A stretch of 64,000 bases of DNA from Aphanomyces cochlioides. Its lineage: Eukaryota; Oomycota; Saprolegniomycetes; Saprolegniales; Verrucalvaceae. The translations under genes and the position numbers were made by a program. The notes below the pieces were generated by a model. The model had not been told where the DNA came from. It did not search any database and was given only the letters and a program-made list of their open reading frames with translations. Every line of letters starts with the position of its first letter. Position 1 is the first letter of the stretch. Below are positions 9,901 to 19,089 of the stretch, one piece after another. Location: assembly GCA_019828595.1 (NCBI GenBank), contig JAHQRK010000022.1, positions 62,001 through 126,000 of the forward strand. Reading direction: 5' to 3'.

Positions 9901-10951
9901 TTGTTTTCACCACCACGCCTGCTTTTTCATTCACAACATCGCACCCTTCTTTTACACCACGGAGCGCACTTACACGCGCACACACTAACACATTGGACTT
10001 GTCCATTTCATTCACAACTCACACACCAACATAACCATGGACTGCACCTTTTACACTGCCATTCAAATTGCAAAGACAAAACACAGCATCCACGCACAGA
10101 ATGCGATGCCATACATTCCTCCAAAGTCTCACGCCCAAGCTTGTCTCGCTCCTCTCTCAACGATCGAATGAAGCACAACTCATTCTCATGTCTTACTCTC
10201 GACAGCACACACAACCAAAATGGCGTCTAAGCAAGACGTTGATGTTTTCAGCGACAATACACATTACAAGGCGATGGCTTCCTTCAGGACAGCACACACT
10301 TAACAATCATACGCGGAGGAGTTCCATCATGTAGAGGCCATGCATCATATGCTGGACGTCGTATCGTGTTCTCTTCAAAGAGCTATGAATAGAAAGAACG
10401 ACCCATCCAATGCATGTGAAAGTTGCACGTAATGTGGAGCAAGCATACGTTGTCCACACTGATTCAAGTTCGACGAGGAGAATACTCTATGCTCCAAAAA
10501 GTGCTCTTTTGACGACTTCTCGAGGCGAGGGACAATGACCCTCGATTTCTGTCAATATTCCGATCTCATTCGAATCCCTCCTGTGGATAGTTCTTTCAAC
10601 CACACATCGTTTGCTTTCTGAGCTACAAGACTCTAGATATTACTGTAGGATGAGTTTTTATGTCATTGCTTTAAAGTATATGTCATAGCATGGGAATCGC
10701 CAGAAGAAAGGACCATGACGTGGTTAGCGAAGCATGGGCAGACGAGTGTATTCCCTGTGATGTGGAAATGAAACGGGATACTTTGTAGTATGGGATGTCA
10801 GTTAGTTGACAATGGTGTGTTTGAGTGTGCGTGTTGTTGCATAAGCTGAAGGAGGTAGTGTTCAGGGTGTATGGGAGGTGTTGTCAGGTGTGTGTATGTG
10901 TGTGGAAGAGGACGTGCGAGTGTGTGTGCATGGTCCTATGGAAGCATATAC

Positions 10952-10999
<48 letters not shown>

Positions 11000-11023
11000 A
11001 CTGGTCGATCCCGGTTCGTGGCA
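10952..11023 (+). tRNA. tRNA-Phe (GAA) with 1-nt T-loop deletion
   Basis: This copy is 72 nt. The T loop reads TCGATC instead of TTCGATC, so one of the two invariant loop thymines, which is also part of box B, is missing. The other stems are intact. It is probably a defective gene, since TFIIIC binding and tertiary folding should suffer. A base-call error is the main alternative. Confidence 0.85.
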
Positions 11024-12074
11024 TTGTTTTCACCACCACGCCTGCTTTTTCATTCACAACATCGCACCCTTCTTTTACACCACGGAGCGCACTTACACGC
11101 GCACACACTAACACATTGGACTTGTCCATTTCATTCACAACTCACACACCAACATAACCATGGACTGCACCTTTTACACTGCCATTCAAATTGCAAAGAC
11201 AAAACACAGCATCCACGCACAGAATGCGATGCCATACATTCCTCCAAAGTCTCACGCCCAAGCTTGTCTCGCTCCTCTCTCAACGATCGAATGAAGCACA
11301 ACTCATTCTCATGTCTTACTCTCGACAGCACACACAACCAAAATGGCGTCTAAGCAAGACGTTGATGTTTTCAGCGACAATACACATTACAAGGCGATGG
11401 CTTCCTTCAGGACAGCACACACTTAACAATCATACGCGGAGGAGTTCCATCATGTAGAGGCCATGCATCATATGCTGGACGTCGTATCGTGTTCTCTTCA
11501 AAGAGCTATGAATAGAAAGAACGACCCATCCAATGCATGTGAAAGTTGCACGTAATGTGGAGCAAGCATACGTTGTCCACACTGATTCAAGTTCGACGAG
11601 GAGAATACTCTATGCTCCAAAAAGTGCTCTTTTGACGACTTCTCGAGGCGAGGGACAATGACCCTCGATTTCTGTCAATATTCCGATCTCATTCGAATCC
11701 CTCCTGTGGATAGTTCTTTCAACCACACATCGTTTGCTTTCTGAGCTACAAGACTCTAGATATTACTGTAGGATGAGTTTTTATGTCATTGCTTTAAAGT
11801 ATATGTCATAGCATGGGAATCGCCAGAAGAAAGGACCATGACGTGGTTAGCGAAGCATGGGCAGACGAGTGTATTCCCTGTGATGTGGAAATGAAACGGG
11901 ATACTTTGTAGTATGGGATGTCAGTTAGTTGACAATGGTGTGTTTGAGTGTGCGTGTTGTTGCATAAGCTGAAGGAGGTAGTGTTCAGGGTGTATGGGAG
12001 GTGTTGTCAGGTGTGTGTATGTGTGTGGAAGAGGACGTGCGAGTGTGTGTGCATGGTCCTATGGAAGCATATAC

Positions 12075-12122
<48 letters not shown>

Positions 12123-12147
12123 ACTGGTTCGATCCCGGTTCGTGGCA
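12075..12147 (+). tRNA. tRNA-Phe (GAA)
   Basis: Intact 73-nt copy with native upstream spacer; last tRNA before the truncated family B element at 13213. Confidence 0.98.
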
Positions 12148-13290
12148 TTGTTTTCACCACCACGCCTGCTTTTTCATTCACAACATCGCACCCTTCTTTT
12201 ACACCACGGAGCGCACTTACACGCGCACACACTAACACATTGGACTTGTCCATTTCATTCACAACTCACACACCAACATAACCATGGACTGCACCTTTTA
12301 CACTGCCATTCAAATTGCAAAGACAAAACACAGCATCCACGCACAGAATGCGATGCCATACATTCCTCCAAAGTCTCACGCCCAAGCTTGTCTCGCTCCT
12401 CTCTCAACGATCGAATGAAGCACAACTCATTCTCATGTCTTACTCTCGACAGCACACACAACCAAAATGGCGTCTAAGCAAGACGTTGATGTTTTCAGCG
12501 ACAATACACATTACAAGGCGATGGCTTCCTTCAGGACAGCACACACTTAACAATCATACGCGGAGGAGTTCCATCATGTAGAGGCCATGCATCATATGCT
12601 GGACGTCGTATCGTGTTCTCTTCAAAGAGCTATGAATAGAAAGAACGACCCATCCAATGCATGTGAAAGTTGCACGTAATGTGGAGCAAGCATACGTTGT
12701 CCACACTGATTCAAGTTCGACGAGGAGAATACTCTATGCTCCAAAAAGTGCTCTTTTGACGACTTCTCGAGGCGAGGGACAATGACCCTCGATTTCTGTC
12801 AATATTCCGATCTCATTCGAATCCCTCCTGTGGATAGTTCTTTCAACCACACATCGTTTGCTTTCTGAGCTACAAGACTCTAGATATTACTGTAGGATGA
12901 GTTTTTATGTCATTGCTTTAAAGTATATGTCATAGCATGGGAATCGCCAGAAGAAAGGACCATGACGTGGTTAGCGAAGCATGGGCAGACGAGTGTATTC
13001 CCTGTGATGTGGAAATGAAACGGGATACTTTGTAGTATGGGATGTCAGTTAGTTGACAATGGTGTGTTTGAGTGTGCGTGTTGTTGCATAAGCTGAAGGA
13101 GGTAGTGTTCAGGGTGTATGGGAGGTGTTGTCAGGTGTGTGTATGTGTGTGGAAGAGGACGTGCGAGTGTGTGTGCATGGTCCTATGGAAGCATATACGC
13201 CGCGATAGCTCAATGTCAATGGGGAGTCTATTTGTAGTTAATGTAAACTACAAACTAATATTGCCCGAAGGCTCATCCCATTTCCAACTG

Positions 13291-14505
13291 CTAGGCTGAA
13301 TTGGAAATCAATTTGGCTTTTCGTTTTCTTGATTCGCTTCGACGTTGGGACTTCGATTTCTTCGGTGTTTGTAAGCTAACACGGCGAATATGTCGGATAA
13401 AACTGACTCTTGGCATCTGACCCAGGGGGTATACATTTTCATTGTCTTGGATCATACATAGACTTCGGTCTATGCAGCGCTTGTATCGCTTGGCGAGGAC
13501 CCAGCAATGGGATGTTGAATCAGTGACAGAAACAACCAAGAATTCTCCGTCAGGCTCATCCAATATCGCTCTACAGATATCACGAATTGGATCACCCACC
13601 GATTGCTTGAGCAGTTGACGGGAGAATATGGCGTCGTTGTAGTGGAATCCATGTGTGTATGCCAGCTTGAGAAAATCATGCATCTTGGAAGGGGGAATGC
13701 CCGCGTCTTGAGGAACTCCATGGGCCTCTTTGAAACCCGAAATGACTTCTTCGCTGAGCTCAAAATTGGAGACATTCAAATTGGTAGCAACGATTCGGAT
13801 TGCAGCCGCAAGACAAGATTTGTCACTGTTGTTGCCAATTTCTAGCCACAGAGGATCCATCGCTCGAAATTCAGCAAGCGTTGGGGCGAGACCAGTGTTC
13901 GTGAGGAAGTGGGCTCCAGCTTGTCGCCATCGTTGGTACATCGCCACGGCTTCTTGACACCCGCTGAGGTCTTTTTCGTCGAACCAGTCTTTGTCGAGTC
14001 CATCCGGGCGTTGAAACTTCCAGTTGACTTGGTATTGAATAGTTGAAATTCGATTTCGCATTGATGCCACTTCGCGGTGGTCATCGATAAACAACACTTC
14101 ATCGATGTCATCATCGTCGGTTGGAATTCGCAGAGTGCGTGGGCGGTTGGTTGGGGCATCAGCCGTTGTCGCATTCGTTTGTGGCCTGGCTGGAACAGAA
14201 ACATCGTCCAATAGATCCATGAGGGATGGTAGCGGAGATCCATTGTCATTGCCCAAGGGGTCAAATTCGCGGGTGCTCGAGTTCAAAATGGACATATCAG
14301 GAGTAAATTGGTGTTCTTCAGTTGTAACTGGACTTGAAGGACGAGTGTCGGATGATTGCGTCATAGGTACAGAAATCTCAACTCCATCCACTCCCTCAAG
14401 AGTAATCCCTGGAGACATCGAGCTCCCCACACCTCGTGTAGTTATGGGTCTCGACGTCTGCGCGGGGAGTACGCTATCGGCAGTGAAAATCGTTGAAGCT
14501 TCCAT
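13291..14505 (-). CDS. ORF3, chromodomain/cysteine-protease-like protein (family B)
   Basis: This is the same 404-residue product, counted from the ATG at 14505, as the ORF3 at 28683-29897, where the domains are described. The frame is open further upstream to about 14667. Here the upstream A run is 14 nt longer, so the frame relationship to ORF2 seen in other copies is lost while the ATG-initiated product is unaffected. That favours initiation at the ATG if ORF3 is made at all from this copy. Confidence 0.65.
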   Translation of the reverse strand: MEASTIFTADSVLPAQTSRPITTRGVGSSMSPGITLEGVDGVEISVPMTQSSDTRPSSPVTTEEHQFTPDMSILNSSTREFDPLGNDNGSPLPSLMDLLDDVSVPARPQTNATTADAPTNRPRTLRIPTDDDDIDEVLFIDDHREVASMRNRISTIQYQVNWKFQRPDGLDKDWFDEKDLSGCQEAVAMYQRWRQAGAHFLTNTGLAPTLAEFRAMDPLWLEIGNNSDKSCLAAAIRIVATNLNVSNFELSEEVISGFKEAHGVPQDAGIPPSKMHDFLKLAYTHGFHYNDAIFSRQLLKQSVGDPIRDICRAILDEPDGEFLVVSVTDSTSHCWVLAKRYKRCIDRSLCMIQDNENVYPLGQMPRVSFIRHIRRVSLQTPKKSKSQRRSESRKRKAKLISNSA

Positions 14506-14732
14506 TGTTGTTGTCTTGGGTAAAATCAAAAGTGAGTCTTGGAGAATTGTTTTGAGATTCTCACTGAACTTATTCTCAGTTGCGACACTTGAGTCAGGCA
14601 CGATTTGATTGGGCAGTGAAATGTTTTGCGCGGATCGTGAGTGATGGTCGCCAGGATTCCCAATCAAAAAAAAAAAAAAAAAAATTCAGCTGGGATACCA
14701 AGTCAAGAATACAGCTGGGGCTTGTAATCAAA

Positions 14733-17708
14733 TTACTGGTGTTCAACTCGAAAAGACATGGGATATTTTTCGAATAGCTCGTTGTATCCAGCTTGAGAGA
14801 AAAGGACTGAGACCGCTTCGATGATGTTTCGATAGTCGAAGTCGTCAGGCGAGAGCAAACGAATTGTTCGCCTGATGGAAGCTGTCCAACTGACAAATAT
14901 AATCTCGTTCCATAGTAAAATCGGTAGAGGCCTTTTGCCATCGAACTTGGTTGCATTTCTTTGAGTCCATAAGGAGTACGTGATGGAAGCACAAAGGAGG
15001 GACCATAATTTGAATAATGCGTCATGCAGGTGTTTTCCTCGCGTATTGGTCTTGAAGCGACTGATATTCGTGGTGGTTGCCCAATCAAACTTAACACCAT
15101 AAGCTCTCCATGCTCGCTCTTGGAACATCCAAACTTGATGTACATGATGACATGTATGGAAGGCATGATGAAAAGTCTCAACATCCGAGCAATCTTCATA
15201 GACACAACAAATAGCGTCAGGGTTTTGGATCTGCATATAGGAAAACCTCGAGTTGACGGGTAACATCTTCATGTGCAATCGAAACCATACATCGCCTTGA
15301 ACAGGTGGAGGTAGATTACACACAGTACGAATGAGACGGATATACTTTGCTATGTCTTTGTCAGTTCTTGTCGTAGTCTTCATAGGATGTATAGCTTCAG
15401 TCTGGGGGGCGTGGTAAGCTAAATGCACCACGTTTTTCTTGGGCCACGACTCGAAAGGTAAATCAGCATCCTTGATTCTGGCTGTAAACGGATGTTGACA
15501 AGTCGGGACATTAGGCAGTGGCGACCCTTGCCGAATGTCAAACGATCGAACAACTTTGTCGAAGATTCGTGTGAGTTGATTGTAAATGTCGGTTGTGCGG
15601 GGCAATGTGGCAAAGTCCATGACTCCGTCCTGGTTTAGACAAACTTGGGCAGCTGGATTGTTCGACGACATTCGGTTCACGAACATGGTCTCTGTTGGCC
15701 AAGCGCCATGTGGGGTCAGGAAATCCTTCAGGCATCTGAGACCATTTTTGGCCCCGTGGCGGCACCAGAGACGCATGTCTTCATCTTTCACGACATTTGC
15801 TAACATCTTAGCAGAGCCGAAGTGCATTGCGTCGTAGGCTGTGAGCCATACCGGGAGGTTCAGTACCGTGTCGAGATTTGGAGGCACGCCGATTCGCTTA
15901 CTCATGTCTGTGGCTGACCAATGTTTCCAAGTATCAAGCCACAGTGGATGGAGCTCGCGAAGCAAAAGCCACTTGGAGCTTGCATTTGGGTAGTATGAAA
16001 GAAAATCGAATGGGTGACTGTCTCGGAATAACTGATGTATTGTGCGGCTAAATTGTCGCTGTACAAGTTTCTTCCACACCAGGATTTCACCAGGAGAATC
16101 GGCAGACATAAAGAGCTGTAAACGAAGAAGGCGTTGTGTTCGCAGCCTCGATGCAATGTGGGGGATTCCCAGGCCTAAAGGCTTGTCGTACTGCCACCTT
16201 CTATGGATTGAGGGACGGTAACTCTCATCGAGCTGGGTCTTGCGGCAAAGTATGAACTTGTTTAACATTTGTTGCCACGTAACGACCATAGCAGGAGGCA
16301 CAGGTACAACGGCTGTTACATGCCACAACATAGATAGCAACATCGTGGAGGCAATAAGCTTTCGGCCCTGCAATGTCCTTGCTCGTTTACCCCATAGTTG
16401 AAAGGACGAGATGAATTTGTCGTTGAGTTTTTGAAGTTGGGAGTCAGCCGAAAGTCGATGGCCAAAGAGAATACCAAGATATTTCGTACACTGACCAGTT
16501 GGTACGATATTGAGCAAACCATCTGCTTCGATGTCTTCTTGATCGAGATGGTCGTTGAGAACCAAGGTCATGCACTTGGAACGATTCAGACGGGCCCCTG
16601 AAGCCGTGCAAAACTCTTCCACAATTGCCATTTGCTCCACAGCAGATTGCAGCGAGTTTGATAACAACGTCGAGTCGTCGGCAAAGAATATACTCGTAAT
16701 AACTGAGTCGTGGGGGAGAGCGATTCCAAGATGTGGGGACGCTCGGAGCATCTCACCAAGAGGTTCTAGGTATAGGACGAACAGTAGGCATGATAAAGGA
16801 CAGCCTTGTTTGACGCCTCGGGTAGGTCGGATCTTAGGGCCAAGCTCGCCATTGAAGATGATCTGGACCAAAGGTGAGTCGTACAAAAGAGCTACCCACG
16901 CAATGAAACCATCACCAGTGTTGACTTCTCTCAGCACATCAAGCATGAATTCTCGATCCACCATGTCGTACGCTTTCGAAAAGTCAAGGAATGTTGCATA
17001 GTAGTCGTGATCTTCGTTGGTGCAAAACGTTTGCAAAGTTTGCACAAGCAGGACGTGGTCATGCAGCCGTCGTCCTGGGACAAAGGCAGCTTGACTTGGG
17101 TGAATGAGATGAGGAGCTACTGTAGCCAGGCGATAAGCGAGGGCACGGGATAGTATCTTCACCTCCACTGACATGAGTGCAATAGGTCGGTAGTTTCCAG
17201 GATCGCCTCGATCACCAGCTTTGAAGAGCAGAGCCACAGCACTACGCCTTTGTTGAAGGAGTAGTTTATCGTGGTGGTGAAGTTGGTAGTTGAAGACCCT
17301 GACCAGGATTTCGGAGAAAGCCTCGGGTGCTACTTGGAAGAAGGCCGCTGGCCATCCATCAGGACCAGGAGACTTGTTTGGACTCATTGTCTTGAGAGCA
17401 CTACACAGCTCGGCTGCTGTGATAGGTCTGTCTAGCTCCTCGCGTTGCTCATCATTGAGTTTGCGGGAGATAAACCGTATGACAGCCCTCCGCCTCGCCC
17501 GGTTTAGCCGAGGTTGTTCGCCACGAGTGGTAGTCATTATTGCCTTCCAATGGGCAGTGAATCTCTCTTTGATAGTGGTAGGATCAGACACGGGAATGCC
17601 ATCGACGTTGACCGTCGTGATAGGAACCTTGAGTCCTTGTGGCCTTCGAAAGAAGTGGCTCGTACCGCGTTCGTTGATATTTGCATGAAAATCGAATTGC
17701 TGATCCAT
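14733..17708 (-). CDS. ORF2 fragment without endonuclease, 991 aa (family B)
   Basis: The frame equals residues 381-1371 of full-length ORF2 and starts by chance at an internal ATG (MDQQFDFHAN); it is open to the truncation at 17735. The reverse transcriptase is complete, including GVKQGCPLS and FADD, and so is the C-terminal Cys/His motif, but the APE domain is absent. It differs from the intact copy by Asp for Gly in HHHDKLL and Ala for Gly in QAAFVPG, the latter in a conserved RT motif. It could encode RT activity only if transcribed from a fortuitous promoter. Confidence 0.7.
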   Translation of the reverse strand: MDQQFDFHANINERGTSHFFRRPQGLKVPITTVNVDGIPVSDPTTIKERFTAHWKAIMTTTRGEQPRLNRARRRAVIRFISRKLNDEQREELDRPITAAELCSALKTMSPNKSPGPDGWPAAFFQVAPEAFSEILVRVFNYQLHHHDKLLLQQRRSAVALLFKAGDRGDPGNYRPIALMSVEVKILSRALAYRLATVAPHLIHPSQAAFVPGRRLHDHVLLVQTLQTFCTNEDHDYYATFLDFSKAYDMVDREFMLDVLREVNTGDGFIAWVALLYDSPLVQIIFNGELGPKIRPTRGVKQGCPLSCLLFVLYLEPLGEMLRASPHLGIALPHDSVITSIFFADDSTLLSNSLQSAVEQMAIVEEFCTASGARLNRSKCMTLVLNDHLDQEDIEADGLLNIVPTGQCTKYLGILFGHRLSADSQLQKLNDKFISSFQLWGKRARTLQGRKLIASTMLLSMLWHVTAVVPVPPAMVVTWQQMLNKFILCRKTQLDESYRPSIHRRWQYDKPLGLGIPHIASRLRTQRLLRLQLFMSADSPGEILVWKKLVQRQFSRTIHQLFRDSHPFDFLSYYPNASSKWLLLRELHPLWLDTWKHWSATDMSKRIGVPPNLDTVLNLPVWLTAYDAMHFGSAKMLANVVKDEDMRLWCRHGAKNGLRCLKDFLTPHGAWPTETMFVNRMSSNNPAAQVCLNQDGVMDFATLPRTTDIYNQLTRIFDKVVRSFDIRQGSPLPNVPTCQHPFTARIKDADLPFESWPKKNVVHLAYHAPQTEAIHPMKTTTRTDKDIAKYIRLIRTVCNLPPPVQGDVWFRLHMKMLPVNSRFSYMQIQNPDAICCVYEDCSDVETFHHAFHTCHHVHQVWMFQERAWRAYGVKFDWATTTNISRFKTNTRGKHLHDALFKLWSLLCASITYSLWTQRNATKFDGKRPLPILLWNEIIFVSWTASIRRTIRLLSPDDFDYRNIIEAVSVLFSQAGYNELFEKYPMSFRVEHQ

Positions 17709-17735
17709 GCGGTATTGGCGATATTCGATTCTTGC

Positions 17736-17824
<89 letters not shown>

Positions 17825-17866
17825 CTGAAGATCTGAAGGTCACTGGTTCGATCCCGGTTCGTGGCA
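17736..17866 (+). tRNA. tRNA-Phe split by poly(T)/poly(A) insertion
   Basis: Nucleotides 1-46 occupy 17736-17781 and the 3' part is at 17825-17866. Between them lie 28 T and 15 A, with nt 32-46 (CTGAAGATCTGAAGG) repeated on both sides. Without the insert and one repeat the tRNA would be intact. The T tract would act as a strong Pol III terminator inside the gene, so this copy should be non-functional. Confidence 0.93.
17782..17824. mobile_element. Poly(T)28-poly(A)15 insert with 15-bp target duplication
   Basis: T 17782-17809 and A 17810-17824 are flanked by direct copies of CTGAAGATCTGAAGG at 17767-17781 and 17825-17839 (16 bp if the last A is counted). A target duplication around a homopolymer palindrome suggests target-primed reverse transcription of a poly(A) tail, with inversion as in twin priming, by a machinery different from the families A and B, which have no poly(A) tail. 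Confidence 0.6.
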
Positions 17867-18931
17867 TTGTTTTCACCACCACGCCTGCTTTTTCATTCAC
17901 AACATCGCACCCTTCTTTTACACCACGGAGCGCACTTACACGCGCACACACTAACACATTGGACTTGTCCATTTCATTCACAACTCACACACCAACATAA
18001 CCATGGACTGCACCTTTTACACTGCCATTCAAATTGCAAAGACAAAACACAGCATCCACGCACAGAATGCGATGCCATACATTCCTCCAAAGTCTCACGC
18101 CCAAGCTTGTCTCGCTCCTCTCTCAACGATCGAATGAAGCACAACTCATTCTCATGTCTTACTCTCGACAGCACACACAACCAAAATGGCGTCTAAGCAA
18201 GACGTTGATGTTTTCAGCGACAATACACATTACAAGGCGATGGCTTCCTTCAGGACAGCACACACTTAACAATCATACGCGGAGGAGTTCCATCATGTAG
18301 AGGCCATGCATCATATGCTGGACGTCGTATCGTGTTCTCTTCAAAGAGCTATGAATAGAAAGAACGACCCATCCAATGCATGTGAAAGTTGCACGTAATG
18401 TGGAGCAAGCATACGTTGTCCACACTGATTCAAGTTCGACGAGGAGAATACTCTATGCTCCAAAAAGTGCTCTTTTGACGACTTCTCGAGGCGAGGGACA
18501 ATGACCCTCGATTTCTGTCAATATTCCGATCTCATTCGAATCCCTCCTGTGGATAGTTCTTTCAACCACACATCGTTTGCTTTCTGAGCTACAAGACTCT
18601 AGATATTACTGTAGGATGAGTTTTTATGTCATTGCTTTAAAGTATATGTCATAGCATGGGAATCGCCAGAAGAAAGGACCATGACGTGGTTAGCGAAGCA
18701 TGGGCAGACGAGTGTATTCCCTGTGATGTGGAAATGAAACGGGATACTTTGTAGTATGGGATGTCAGTTAGTTGACAATGGTGTGTTTGAGTGTGCGTGT
18801 TGTTGCATAAGCTGAAGGAGGTAGTGTTCAGGGTGTATGGGAGGTGTTGTCAGGTGTGTGTATGTGTGTGGAAGAGGACGTGCGAGTGTGTGTGCATGGT
18901 CCTATGGAAGCATATACGCCGCGATAGCTCA

Positions 18932-19007
18932 CTGCAATGGGGAGGTATATTAATAGACTTTCAATATCTACTAATACTAATATTGCCTACTAACGGCTCA
19001 TCCCACT
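18932..19007 (-). ncRNA. 3'-terminal RNA structure of family A
   Basis: In the element RNA sense, an outer stem pairs UGGG(AU)GAG (19005-18997) with CUCCCCA (18944-18938). Inside lie a small CC/GG hairpin, a conserved single-stranded AAUAUUAG and a 10-bp hairpin (arms 18976-18967 and 18957-18948) with a 9-nt loop and one G-U pair. The fragment at 26267-26342 consists of exactly this segment. It is probably the RT recognition handle; that function is inferred. Confidence 0.65.
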
Positions 19008-19089
19008 TCCAAATGCTTCAGCAGATTTTTTCACTTTGGGCTTTGGAGTACAGCGATTTTTGACTTGTTGAATAAATACTTGGGGCTTG

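Larger units (their letters stand above)
9828..13198 (+). repeat. tRNA-Phe tandem array block 2 (three units)
   Basis: Units start at 9828, 10952 and 12075. The middle unit is 1123 bp because its tRNA lacks one T. Spacer content is as in block 1. The block ends at the 14-nt stub 13199-13212, where a family B element begins. Confidence 0.97.
13213..17735 (-). mobile_element. Family B retrotransposon, 5'-truncated (copy 1 of a duplicated pair)
   Basis: The element is 4523 bp and carries ORF3 and the C-terminal 991 codons of ORF2; ORF1 and the endonuclease are gone. The left stub is 13199-13212, and the right side joins a tRNA at 17736. The truncation point is identical to that of 37874-42382, and the tRNA beside each carries the same poly(T)/poly(A) insert, so the two arose by duplication of one segment. 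This copy has 19 A at 14666-14684 where other copies have 5. Confidence 0.95.
17736..18917 (+). repeat. tRNA-Phe array block 3 (one unit, split tRNA)
   Basis: A single unit: the split tRNA followed by a normal 1051-bp spacer (17867-18917). It ends at the stub 18918-18931 of the full-length family A element. Confidence 0.96.
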
